NCBI GenBank assembly: GCA_024169445.1
Contig: JALKFA010000001.1
Coordinates: 62,001-126,000 of the forward strand
Direction: 5' to 3'
DNA from: Buttiauxella agrestis ATCC 33320
GTDB taxonomy: Bacteria; Pseudomonadota; Gammaproteobacteria; Enterobacterales; Enterobacteriaceae
DNA length: 64,000 bases
In this document: positions 47,461 to 55,928 of the stretch, in pieces
Position numbering within the stretch: position 1 is the first letter of the stretch
Layout: every line of letters starts with the position of its first letter
Program-made: the position numbers and the translations under genes
Notes under the pieces: generated by a model
Seen by the model: the letters and a program-made list of their open reading frames with translations, nothing else
Database searches by the model: none
What the model was told of the DNA's origin: nothing

Positions 47461-48645
47461 TTAATCGCGCTCGATGGCCAGTGCTACGCCCTGCCCGCCA
47501 CCAATACATAATGTCGCCAGCCCTTTCTTGGCATCGCGTTTAATCATTTCATGCACCAGCGAAACCAGGATTCGGCAGCCGGACGCACCAATCGGATGCC
47601 CCAACGCCAGCGCGCCGCCGTTGACATTGACCTTGCGCTCATCCCACTCCAGCATTTTGCCAACCGAAAGCGCCTGTGCCGCAAAGGCTTCATTGGCTTC
47701 GATAAGATCCAGCTCATCAAGCGACCAGCCCGCGCGCTCAAGGCAGCGCTGGGTGGCGGTCACGGGTGCAATCCCCATATACGCAGGATCCACACCCACG
47801 CTGGCAAAAGCGCGGATGCGCGCCAGCACGGGCAGATTCAGTTCTTCGGCTTTACTGGCACTCATCATTAACACCGCGGCGGCACCATCATTAATCGACG
47901 ATGCATTACCCGCGGTCACGCTGCCCTGGCTATCAAACGTTGGGCGCAGCTGCGCCAGAGCTTCCGCGCTGGCATCGGTTTGCGGCTGTTCGTCAGTATC
48001 GACAATCACCGATTTACCGGCATTCAGCTCCACCGTCACCGGCACAATTTCATCTTTAAAACGCCCGGAATCGATAGCCACCCGCGCTTTGTGCTGCGAC
48101 GCCAGAGCGTACGCATCCTGGCTTTCACGGCTGATGCCATATTCGCGGGCGAGGTTTTCAGCGGTGACGCCCATATGGTAATCGTTAAATGCATCCCACA
48201 ACCCGTCATGAACCAGGCTGTCGATCAGTTGGCTGTTGCCTAAACCTGCGCCATTGCGGCTGTCCGCCAGCACATGCGGCGCCCGGCTCATATTCTCCTG
48301 ACCGCCCGCAATCACCACATCGGCTTCACCGCATTGAATTGCCTGAGTCGCCAGGTGCAAGGCTTTTAAGCCGGAGCCACACACGTCGTTAATGGTGATT
48401 GCCGAAACAGACCACGGCAAACCGCTATTGATCGCCGTTTGTCGGGCAGGGTTTTGCCCGGCCCCAGCGGTCAACACCTGGCCAAGAATCACTTCGTCAA
48501 CTTCTTGTTCGCTCACACCACTGCGCTCGAGCAAGGCTTTGACAACCGCACTGCCCAACTCGGAGGCTGTGCGTGGGGAAAGTGCACCCTGAAAACAACC
48601 GATGGCCGTGCGAGCGGCTCCAACGATAACGACGTCTTTCATCAT
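47461..48645 (-). CDS. yqeF: Acetyl-CoA C-acetyltransferase YqeF
   Basis: A 394-residue thiolase (E. coli YqeF 393). It condenses or cleaves acetyl-CoA/acetoacetyl-CoA. The acyl-carrying Cys89 is in INDVCGSGLKALH, the catalytic His in GHPIGASG, and the second Cys in CIGGGQGVAL. Large stretches such as GGQENMSRAPHVL and LGNSQLIDSLVHDGLWDAFN equal E. coli. It follows kduD-kduI in E. coli; here the kdgM gene lies between. The physiological role is not clear (a paralogue of AtoB). Confidence 0.95.
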   Translation of the reverse strand: MMKDVVIVGAARTAIGCFQGALSPRTASELGSAVVKALLERSGVSEQEVDEVILGQVLTAGAGQNPARQTAINSGLPWSVSAITINDVCGSGLKALHLATQAIQCGEADVVIAGGQENMSRAPHVLADSRNGAGLGNSQLIDSLVHDGLWDAFNDYHMGVTAENLAREYGISRESQDAYALASQHKARVAIDSGRFKDEIVPVTVELNAGKSVIVDTDEQPQTDASAEALAQLRPTFDSQGSVTAGNASSINDGAAAVLMMSASKAEELNLPVLARIRAFASVGVDPAYMGIAPVTATQRCLERAGWSLDELDLIEANEAFAAQALSVGKMLEWDERKVNVNGGALALGHPIGASGCRILVSLVHEMIKRDAKKGLATLCIGGGQGVALAIERD

Positions 48646-48664
48646 TAACTCCGCAATATTAGAA

Positions 48665-49702
48665 TTATTTAGGGGGGTTTAATGTAGTAATGGCCAGATC
48701 CCGCCGCCGTTCTTTCTCGAGATACATCGCGGTATCCGCTTCTCGCAAGGCCTGATCATGATCGGTTAGCGCCGGATTAACCGCGATAACCCCAATACTT
48801 GGGCCAGCATAATTAATCACACTGGAATGTAGCTGATACTTGCCCATCAGCAAGTTTGCCAGGCGAATTTTGAAGGCGTCTGCCGCAAATTGCGCCTCGT
48901 CAAACTCACCAGGCCCAACGCCTGCGACCACGAATTCATCGCCACCGACCCGGCCTAGTACTTCGTGAGCGCGAACCCCCTCTTTCAGACGTTGCCCCAC
49001 AGCCCGCAGGAAATCATCGCCAGCATCGTGACCATAAACATCATTGATCTGTTTGAAATCATCGAGATCGGTAAAGGCTAACAGCACGTAACGCGCTTCA
49101 TCACGCGCCCTGGAAAAGAGTTTAGGTAACTCTTCAAAAACAGCGCGACGGTTGGGCAATCCCGTCAGCTCATCAGTATAGCTGGCGGTGGTCAGCGCGA
49201 CATTGGCCTGCTGTAACTGCTGTAACAGCCGCTCATTCTGGATCTGTTGAGCAATCAACTGCGCGAAGAGTTGCAGAACTTGTTCACTGCGCTCATTCAA
49301 CACCCGGTGTTCGGAGCTGGCCGCACAAAGCGTGCCATAAAGTGAGCCATCCGCAAGGGTAACTGGCGTGCTGACATAAGTAGTGATACCCAACACTTTC
49401 GCGGCCTGGGAATCGCCCCAGACACTGGCGACATCGCTGGTGTAGCGCTTTCCTTCGTCCAGCGCACGCTTGCAAAGCGTATCGCCCCACGGCACAGAAA
49501 GCCCTTCGGGTATCTGCATTTGCCGGGTGTTACGGGAAAAAAGGATATGTTGGAAGCTGCCATCCGGTTCAATGCGAGTCAGGTAAGTTGACTCCATATT
49601 GGTCACCAGTTCGAGCATTTCAAGCAGCTGTCGGACAAGACCTTCGAGGGTATATTCAGATTCTAACGCCGTGGAAATTCGCTCGATAAGATTGTCAGAC
49701 AT
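48665..49702 (-). CDS. dgcP: GAF-GGDEF diguanylate cyclase, DgcP-like
   Basis: A 345-residue protein that should make c-di-GMP from two GTP. The N-terminal GAF domain (about residues 20-155) has FYGTLCAAS-like LYGTLCAASSEHR. The catalytic domain begins DELTGLPNRRAVFE, with the intact GGDEF at residues 253-257 (GRVGGDEFVV). The usual RxxD inhibitory site five residues before is RAHE, so product inhibition is probably absent. E. coli DgcP (YeaP, 341 aa) has the same layout and the start MSD-I-R-S. It stands alone after yqeF, 20 bp upstream of its start region. Confidence 0.9.
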   Translation of the reverse strand: MSDNLIERISTALESEYTLEGLVRQLLEMLELVTNMESTYLTRIEPDGSFQHILFSRNTRQMQIPEGLSVPWGDTLCKRALDEGKRYTSDVASVWGDSQAAKVLGITTYVSTPVTLADGSLYGTLCAASSEHRVLNERSEQVLQLFAQLIAQQIQNERLLQQLQQANVALTTASYTDELTGLPNRRAVFEELPKLFSRARDEARYVLLAFTDLDDFKQINDVYGHDAGDDFLRAVGQRLKEGVRAHEVLGRVGGDEFVVAGVGPGEFDEAQFAADAFKIRLANLLMGKYQLHSSVINYAGPSIGVIAVNPALTDHDQALREADTAMYLEKERRRDLAITTLNPPK

Positions 49703-49830
49703 AAAGCATGATTACCTGTATTAAAAATAGTGCGCAGACGAAAGCCGGGTTCAGGCTCGTTTTTAACATATTTTTAATATGAGTGCTTCTGGCGGAGTTG
49801 AGAATTGAGTACGGAGGCGAATTTTACCTA

Positions 49831-49860
49831 TTGGCGGGGGCGCAACACTTGCCCGCCCTA
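49831..49860. repeat. REP-like palindrome
   Basis: GGCGGGGGCGCAACACTTGC then CCGCC: the G/C-rich variant of the local REP-like family, 80 bp before the gene at 49940. Confidence 0.6.
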
Positions 49861-49939
49861 CTGATAGCTCTGTTTTGTCATACCACTGAAATAAAAGATA
49901 ATTAGCATGCTGAAAACTAATAATTCTGTAAGGATACTT

Positions 49940-50776
49940 ATGAAAATTAATTACACTTCAGCATGTTTACTTTGCCTGTTCGCCTCATTTTCCTCTCTTG
50001 CTGAACAGGCAATACCAGAGACGTCTCAGGCCACCACCATTAAGCGTTATTCTGTTAAGGAAGCTCGTCAGGCTGTTGCGGTAGATGGCCAGGCATTTTA
50101 TGCGATAAACAATCAGACCATCGTAAAAATGGATAAAAACACCGGCCGCGAATTAGCACGCTGGCAAGGTGAAAAAGAGGGACCTTTAAGCCATCTTGAT
50201 AGCGGTGTGGTATTCGATGGGAAGCTCTATGCAGCCCATACAAACTACCCGCAGTGGCCGATGACCAGTTCTGTTGAAATCTGGGATACCGCAACATTGG
50301 CGCATGTTAGCAGTTACAGTTTCGGTATTGACCGTGGCTCGCTAACCTGGATTGATCGCGATGCGAACGGGGTTTGGTGGGGGACTTTTGCTAATTACAA
50401 TCGTGTCTTTGGAAAAAGCTCTTCGGTATACGGCAATAAATATAATACCCAACTTGTGCGCTTCGACGATAAGTGGCAAGTACAGGAAAGCTGGGTGTTC
50501 CCCGATGCTTTAATTGATCTGTTTGATGACATGAGCAATTCTGGCGGTTCATGGGGAAAGGATGGCAAACTCTATATAACAGGGCATGACAACCCGGCTA
50601 TATATGTTCTGGAAATTCCAAAAATGGGATCAGTGCTCAATTGGGTCAATACCATTAAGGCTGATATTTCCGGGCAAGGCATTGCTTATGATCGCAGTGT
50701 AGAAAACAAAATAATTTACGGCATTGTCCGTCGCGATAATTCAGAATCTGAAATTACGGTAAACCAGCTTGAATAA
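49940..50776 (+). CDS. Secreted protein of unknown function, beta-propeller-like
   Basis: A 278-residue exported protein. The signal peptide MKINYTSACLLCLFASFSSL ends in A before EQAIPETS. The mature part has repeated strand-turn units (AVDGQAFYAINNQTIVKMD, GVVFDGKLYAAHTNYP, WIDRDANGVWWGTFANYN, GKDGKLYITGHDNP), suggesting a six- or seven-bladed propeller of the YncE/NHL sort. I chose ATG 49940 with AGGA upstream; the frame opens 11 codons earlier. It is opposite in strand to its neighbours and flanked by REP-like repeats. I do not recognise the family; no function assigned. Confidence 0.7.
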   Translation: MKINYTSACLLCLFASFSSLAEQAIPETSQATTIKRYSVKEARQAVAVDGQAFYAINNQTIVKMDKNTGRELARWQGEKEGPLSHLDSGVVFDGKLYAAHTNYPQWPMTSSVEIWDTATLAHVSSYSFGIDRGSLTWIDRDANGVWWGTFANYNRVFGKSSSVYGNKYNTQLVRFDDKWQVQESWVFPDALIDLFDDMSNSGGSWGKDGKLYITGHDNPAIYVLEIPKMGSVLNWVNTIKADISGQGIAYDRSVENKIIYGIVRRDNSESEITVNQLE

Positions 50777-50797
50777 ATCAGATTGTGAGCCTTAAAG

Positions 50798-50828
50798 GCT
50801 GGCGGGGGCGCTGCGTTTGCGCGCCCTA
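50798..50828. repeat. REP-like palindrome between converging genes
   Basis: GGCTGGCGGGGGCGCTGCG with its partner GCGCGCCC lies at the end of the chemosensory operon, between the convergent gene 49940 and the operon. Confidence 0.6.
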
Positions 50829-50840
50829 CGTGACGGTGTC

Positions 50841-51197
50841 TCACCAACTCAACAACGGGCTAAAACTTTCATCTTTCACTAACGCCCGCAGCGCCGGGAG
50901 CTGGCAACAGTGCTGCATAAGCGCGGGCAGTGGGAAAATATCACTCGCTGGCAGCGTCACATTTTCCAGCTCGCCCCAGAAATACCAGCCCTCTGCCACA
51001 CCGCTGGCGGGTACCCACAAATGCAGATGCAAACCCTGCTCTGGCTCATCAGGTAAACCTAGCCATTGGCTAAAACGTGGGACGTCATCGGTTTCATAAT
51101 CCACCAGCGCACAACGCTGCACCTGGTCTGCCGGAATATAAAAATGCACATCCCCAAGCGTGATACGCACGCTCGCAAGGTTAAGCGAGTGCGTCAT
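50841..51197 (-). CDS. Small CheW-like protein at end of chemosensory operon
   Basis: A 118-residue protein. The start ATG 51197 lies inside the cheW end (17-bp overlap), so translation is coupled; the frame opens nine codons earlier. The N-terminus SVRITLGDVHFYIPADQVQR resembles the first strands of CheW domains (a strand, then lp..V). The C-terminus FPLPALMQHCCQLPALRALV resembles the last CheW helix and strand. The middle is shortened, so it may be a reduced second CheW adaptor; Wsp systems have two. That identity is inference; a plain hypothetical protein is the safe call. Confidence 0.6.
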   Translation of the reverse strand: MTHSLNLASVRITLGDVHFYIPADQVQRCALVDYETDDVPRFSQWLGLPDEPEQGLHLHLWVPASGVAEGWYFWGELENVTLPASDIFPLPALMQHCCQLPALRALVKDESFSPLLSW

Positions 51198-51705
51198 AAC
51201 CGCTGGTTTCCAGGTAACGCTCAAAAATTAAATCCAAATCTAATAAAGCGAAATACTCTTTCCCAACAGGCACAATCCCCACCACCACTTTCTGCATGGC
51301 GGCAGATAAATGCTCAGCCGCCGGATGAATCTGGCTCTGCGCGACGTCCAGCACATCGACTAATTTGTCGACCAGAATCCCGCTTTGCATTTTCTGGCCA
51401 CGCCCCATCAGGATAGTGCGCTTAGCGACGTTCTCCGCCGCAGGCGTTTCAATCAGCGAGTTAAGGGTAATCACTGACTCCACGCGTCCACGGTGATTGA
51501 TTACCCCTTCAAGCGAGGGCGGGCAACCTGGCACCCAGGAAATCGGGCGGTCGGCCAGAATCTCTTTGATTTGCGCGCCGTAAAAAGCAAAGTTTTTATC
51601 GGCGACTTTAAATAACACCAGGCTGCACTGCGGCTCGTCGACATTGGTAATTTCGCGCTTTTCGGTCTGATACTGGCTGAGGATTTGCTCTAATGGCTCG
51701 CTCAT
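51181..51705 (-). CDS. cheW: Chemotaxis adaptor CheW
   Basis: A 174-residue CheW-domain protein that links receptors to CheA. The domain spans about residues 25-165: SLVLFKVADKNFAFYGAQIK, then PGCPPSLEGVINHRGRVESV (the conserved G-x-I-N-x-R-G turn), and LVDKLVDVLDVAQSQIHP. It starts inside the stop of the upstream cyclase gene (4-bp overlap) and overlaps the small CheW-like gene, so all three are coupled. Confidence 0.93.
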   Translation of the reverse strand: MSEPLEQILSQYQTEKREITNVDEPQCSLVLFKVADKNFAFYGAQIKEILADRPISWVPGCPPSLEGVINHRGRVESVITLNSLIETPAAENVAKRTILMGRGQKMQSGILVDKLVDVLDVAQSQIHPAAEHLSAAMQKVVVGIVPVGKEYFALLDLDLIFERYLETSGYDALA

Positions 51706-53390
51706 GCGACCTCCCTATCTTCAGCCAGGCAATAGCGATTGCGGCCACGCTGTTTGGCGCTATACAACGCCTGGTCGGCACGGTCGCGGATGGTGTCGAT
51801 TTCGTCGCCCGGCAGCCACGAGGCAATGCCAGCACTGAACGTGTTGCTAAAACGCGTCTGGTTGACCGAGAAGTGAATCTTTTCAAACCCCTGGCGCAGC
51901 CGTTCCACCACCGCCGCTGCCTGCTCTTTGGTGGTCCCCGGCATAATGATCGCGAACTCTTCACCACCGTAACGGCCAACAATATCGGTGCTGCGCAGGC
52001 GATGAGAAAACAGCTGTGAGATCCCGAGGATCACCTGGTCGCCCGCCACATGACCGTAAGTATCATTGATGCTTTTGAAGTGATCTAAATCGACCATCAC
52101 CAGGCTGAAAGGCACGCCGCTATATTTGGATTCAGTGATCGCACTTTCCAGATAATGGGTGGTGGTCGAGTGGTTATACAAACCGGTCAAGCTGTCTTGC
52201 GACATACGGGCACGCAGGGTGCGCATTCTTTCCGCGCGAATCGACACCGCGTTAATCAGCTCCTGCGGGTCGGCCTGCTTGATAATGAAATCTTCCGCAC
52301 CGGTGCTCATCGCGCCAAACTGGGTGGTTTTATTGGTTTCGCTGGAAAGATACGCGATAGGCAAACCGATGTGCTGCGGGATCTGGCGGATCAGTTTGGT
52401 CAGCTCTTCGCCGCTGTATTCCGGCATATGGAAATCCATCAGCACAATGTCGATCGGATGGGTATTCAGGACATTCAGCAAATGTGGAATTCGCGAAAGC
52501 ACGTGTACTTCCATGCCCGCCATGCGCAGCATTTCTGCGTTGTACTGCGCCACTTCCGGCTCATCGTCAATCAACAACACCTGATACGGTTTTTTCAGCG
52601 AAGGCTGCGTTAAGCGATGCAGCTCCTGCACTAAATCGGTGGTGGCGGCGGGTTTCACGTAGTAACCATCGCAGCCCGCTTTTATCGCATTAATCCGCGC
52701 GTGGAAATGGCTGTGACAGGAAAGATAGAGCACCGGGAACGGCGTGCCGACTTTCTTTTTCAGATCCGACATTGCCAGCGGGCCGCCGTAGGCGTGCTCG
52801 GGGAAACTGACATCCATAATCACCACCGACGGCGGCTGTGAAATCACCGCCTTGGTAAAATCGGCGGTGTTGGTAAAGACATAACAAATGAAGCCAAAAC
52901 AACGCAACTGAGTCGCCAGCAATTCGGCCTGCTCGCTTTCATCATCACACAGGTAAACGGGCTTGATGGTGCGGTTAATCGCCACTTCTTCCTGGCTGGA
53001 GGCAGCAATCGGGAATTTAACCAACGCATCTCCACCGCGACGCGCGCTTTCCGCCTGCTCTTCCGTCAACGCATACAACTGCCTGATAACCTGAGCTAAT
53101 TTGCCAAACAGCGCCTCATCAAGCGGATGATTCACCAACAAATACTCACCTTCAGACGCCTGGCTGGAGATTTTACTGAAGCCAAACGAAGCGCTGGTGC
53201 CATGAATACTGTGCAACAGCAGATGCAGTTGCTTGCTGTCCGTTTCATTCGGCTGGGTGCTTAATTTAGCCAACAGCTCTTCGGCCTGGCCCAGCATCTT
53301 CGGGATGCGTTCCAAAAAGCGCTGGCGTAGGCGAGCAATTTTATCCTGCGCGGTATTCATCGTGGTTTGCGTCAATTCTTGTTTCATCAT
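51702..53390 (-). CDS. Hpt-REC-REC-GGDEF response regulator, diguanylate cyclase output
   Basis: A 562-residue protein with an Hpt-like domain (about 15-115; His63 in HSIHGTSASFGF), receiver 1 (about 145-260; Asp193 in IMDVSFP), receiver 2 (about 268-385; Asp319 in LMDFHMPEYSG) and a GGDEF domain (about 395-555; GRYGGEEF at 473-480, fully active form). An RxxD inhibitory site (RSTD, 466-469) is present, so product feedback is likely. It would be phosphorylated by the operon's CheA and make c-di-GMP, as WspR does. The extra Hpt and first receiver set it apart from WspR. Several in-frame Met codons exist near the start. Confidence 0.92.
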   Translation of the reverse strand: MMKQELTQTTMNTAQDKIARLRQRFLERIPKMLGQAEELLAKLSTQPNETDSKQLHLLLHSIHGTSASFGFSKISSQASEGEYLLVNHPLDEALFGKLAQVIRQLYALTEEQAESARRGGDALVKFPIAASSQEEVAINRTIKPVYLCDDESEQAELLATQLRCFGFICYVFTNTADFTKAVISQPPSVVIMDVSFPEHAYGGPLAMSDLKKKVGTPFPVLYLSCHSHFHARINAIKAGCDGYYVKPAATTDLVQELHRLTQPSLKKPYQVLLIDDEPEVAQYNAEMLRMAGMEVHVLSRIPHLLNVLNTHPIDIVLMDFHMPEYSGEELTKLIRQIPQHIGLPIAYLSSETNKTTQFGAMSTGAEDFIIKQADPQELINAVSIRAERMRTLRARMSQDSLTGLYNHSTTTHYLESAITESKYSGVPFSLVMVDLDHFKSINDTYGHVAGDQVILGISQLFSHRLRSTDIVGRYGGEEFAIIMPGTTKEQAAAVVERLRQGFEKIHFSVNQTRFSNTFSAGIASWLPGDEIDTIRDRADQALYSAKQRGRNRYCLAEDREVA

Positions 53391-53401
53391 GATTGAGTAA
53401 T

Positions 53402-53764
53402 CTATTCAGCCGCCGCAACTGGCATCAGTAATTCATTCACCACCGCCACCAGTCTTTCCGCCATATTCTCGTCTTTCTTCACCCAACAATCGGGGATAAC
53501 GGTAATGTCGGTCATCTCGCTGGCGCTGAGTAACACAAACGGTTTGTTCCAGCCGTTGGCACGCAGCATCTCTAACAGATCCAACCCGGTAATTTCCGGC
53601 ATATGGAAATCACTGATCACCAGCTCAATCGAACTGTCAGAATCCAGGTTGGCTAATGCGCTCAAAGCGCTTTCGGCAATCAGCACGTCGTAGCCGTTCA
53701 TTTCCAGAAATAACGCCGCCAGTTCAGCCGCGAATAAGTCATCATCCACTAGTAATACACGCAT
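53402..53764 (-). CDS. CheY-like single-domain response regulator
   Basis: A 120-residue receiver. The acidic pair is in LLVDDDLFAA (residues 5-14), the phosphoacceptor is D52 in ISDFHMPEITG, the switch Ser80 is in LLSASE, and Lys96 is in WVKKDE. I chose ATG 53764 (MRVLLVDDD) behind GAGAG; the frame opens six codons earlier and would overlap cheA. With no output domain it may act as a phosphate sink or bind a partner. Eleven bases separate it from both neighbours, cheA and the cyclase. Confidence 0.9.
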   Translation of the reverse strand: MRVLLVDDDLFAAELAALFLEMNGYDVLIAESALSALANLDSDSSIELVISDFHMPEITGLDLLEMLRANGWNKPFVLLSASEMTDITVIPDCWVKKDENMAERLVAVVNELLMPVAAAE

Positions 53765-53775
53765 CTTTTTCTCTC

Positions 53776-55920
53776 TTAACACAGCAGCATTTTCAGTGTT
53801 TCTATCAGGCTATCTTGTTCAAAATCACCCTTGGCGATATACGCATCCGCACCGACCTGGATCCCGCGGCGGCGGTCTTCTTCTTTGGCTCGTGATGTCA
53901 CGATAATAATCGGGATATGCTGGTAGTTTTCTTCGGCGCGCAGCGCCCTGGTGAGCGAGAAACCGTCCATCACCGGCATTTCGACATCCGTCAGTACCGC
54001 GTCAAATTGCGTCAGCCGCGCTTTTTGCAAACCAGCTAAACCATCTTCAGCCAGCGTCACCTGATAGCCGTGGGCTTCAAGCACGTTTTTCTCGATTTCA
54101 CGGGTGTTCATAGAATCGTCGACGATCAGCACATGCCAGGCATTCGCCCGCACTTGCGGTTTTGTCGCCGTGGCTCGCGATTGCCCGCGCTTCTGCGCCA
54201 TCTCCATCAGCACCGGAACCTGCAAAATACTCACCAGTTGGTTATCGGGCGACAACACCATGCCGGAGACTAAAGCCTGCGAGCGCATGTGCTTCGGCAG
54301 CGGCTTAATCATCATGTTGCGCTCGTCGAGCAGGTTATCCACCAGCATCGCCATCTTGCCGAACTGGTTCTGAATGATGATCAGCAGCAAGCTGGTTGCC
54401 ATGGGCGCGGGCGCAGTCTGGCTTGCAGGACGGTCCTGGATGCGCAGCAACTCGGCGGCGGAAATCACCGGGATAAATTCGTTATGCAGAATGATCGCCG
54501 GACGGCCAGCAATGTCGCGGATTTCATCACGCGAGTATTTCACCACTTCCACCACATATTGCGCGGCGAGGCCAAAGAGATGGTTCTGCTGCTCGAATTG
54601 CAAAATGCGCATCATCGCCAGCGAAATAGGCAAGCGGATAATAAAGGTGGTGCCAACCCCGGCGCGGCTGTGTACCTGCAAAGTGCCTTGCAGATCCGCG
54701 ACAATGGTTTTGCGCACAATATCCAGCCCGACACCACGGCCAGATAATTCAGTGACAATCTTACTGGTTGAAAAGCCAGGGTGGAAAATCAGCTCGTTAC
54801 ATTCCTGCTCGGAAAGCTGATCGACCACCGCCGCCTCCACCAGCCCCCGCGCCACCGCTTTGGCGCGAATACCGGGATAATCCAGACCACGGCCGTCATC
54901 TTCCACGCGCAGCAAGATGCCACGCCCGTCTTGTTGGGTGGTCAGCGTGATGGTGCCACGCGCCGATTTACCTGCTGCCAGCCGTTCCGCTGCCTCGCCA
55001 ATGCCATGATCGATAGCGTTACGCAGCAGGTGCGTTAACGGTTCAGACAGACGGTCAATTAACTGCCGGTCGATCTCAACTTCGCCGCCCAAAATACGGC
55101 AATCCACCTGCTTATTGAGCGCGGTCGCCAGTTCGCGTACCTGCGTCGAAACCGGTTCGAACAACATCGATACCGGCAACATACGGATGGTGGTAGCCAC
55201 GTCGTACAGTTCGAACATCTGCAAATGCTGAACCTGGAAATCTTCTTTAAATTGGCGGCTAAATTGCACGATCTGCTTGCGAAGCTGTGCTGCGTCCATT
55301 TGCGCCAGCCGCGGCCCAAGGTTCGCCAGGCTTTGCACTTGCTGCTCCAGGCGGTCATGGCTGGCGACCACTTCGCCCAAAATGTTTATCAGGTCATCGA
55401 GTTTCTCGAGCCTGACACGCACCGAACTGGCCTGTTTCAGCCCGTTATCCACCGCCTCAAGATTTAGCGCACTGAATGGTTTTTCCAGTGGCGGCGGCGT
55501 GCTCTGCTCCGCACTGCTATCCATTTCGCCACGGCTGGCGCGCGCCAGTCGCTCGCATAAGGCTTCATCGGCTGGCGGTAACTGATTGTTGCCGTCGGTG
55601 GCCGAAAGCTGGGCCAGTTGATCCGAAATGTAATCACAGGCTTGCAGGATCAAGGTGCCAAGCTGTTGGTCCGGCGCGAGCTTTTTATCGCGTAGCTCGC
55701 TTAAGATCTCTTCAAGCTGATGGGTGACGTCAGCGATGCTTTGCAGCTTCAGCATCCGCGCGCCACCTTTCAGGGTATGGGCGGCACGAAACATCTCGCC
55801 GATTTGCGCGTCGCTACTTTCGCCGGACGAGAGCAAAAACGCGCCCTCTTTTACGGTGTGTAAATGGCCATTGGCTTCATCAATAAAGCGCAGCACAAAT
55901 TTTTTAAGATCGATAGCCAT
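53776..55920 (-). CDS. CheA-type histidine kinase with C-terminal receiver
   Basis: A 714-residue hybrid kinase. It has the P1 Hpt domain (His48 in AAHTLKGGARML), a P3 dimerisation helix (around VRVRLEKLDDLINILGEVVA), and the P4 ATPase domain with N-box HLLRNAIDHGI and G-boxes VEDDGRGLDYPG and GRGVGLDIVR. The P5 CheW-like domain spans about 440-590, and a receiver covers 597-714 (Asp645 in LTDVEMPVMDG, Lys697 in YIAKGDF). There is no P2 domain. This architecture is that of WspE/FrzE-type kinases outside flagellar chemotaxis. It starts 8 bp after cheR. Confidence 0.95.
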   Translation of the reverse strand: MAIDLKKFVLRFIDEANGHLHTVKEGAFLLSSGESSDAQIGEMFRAAHTLKGGARMLKLQSIADVTHQLEEILSELRDKKLAPDQQLGTLILQACDYISDQLAQLSATDGNNQLPPADEALCERLARASRGEMDSSAEQSTPPPLEKPFSALNLEAVDNGLKQASSVRVRLEKLDDLINILGEVVASHDRLEQQVQSLANLGPRLAQMDAAQLRKQIVQFSRQFKEDFQVQHLQMFELYDVATTIRMLPVSMLFEPVSTQVRELATALNKQVDCRILGGEVEIDRQLIDRLSEPLTHLLRNAIDHGIGEAAERLAAGKSARGTITLTTQQDGRGILLRVEDDGRGLDYPGIRAKAVARGLVEAAVVDQLSEQECNELIFHPGFSTSKIVTELSGRGVGLDIVRKTIVADLQGTLQVHSRAGVGTTFIIRLPISLAMMRILQFEQQNHLFGLAAQYVVEVVKYSRDEIRDIAGRPAIILHNEFIPVISAAELLRIQDRPASQTAPAPMATSLLLIIIQNQFGKMAMLVDNLLDERNMMIKPLPKHMRSQALVSGMVLSPDNQLVSILQVPVLMEMAQKRGQSRATATKPQVRANAWHVLIVDDSMNTREIEKNVLEAHGYQVTLAEDGLAGLQKARLTQFDAVLTDVEMPVMDGFSLTRALRAEENYQHIPIIIVTSRAKEEDRRRGIQVGADAYIAKGDFEQDSLIETLKMLLC

Positions 55921-55928
55921 ACGCTTCT

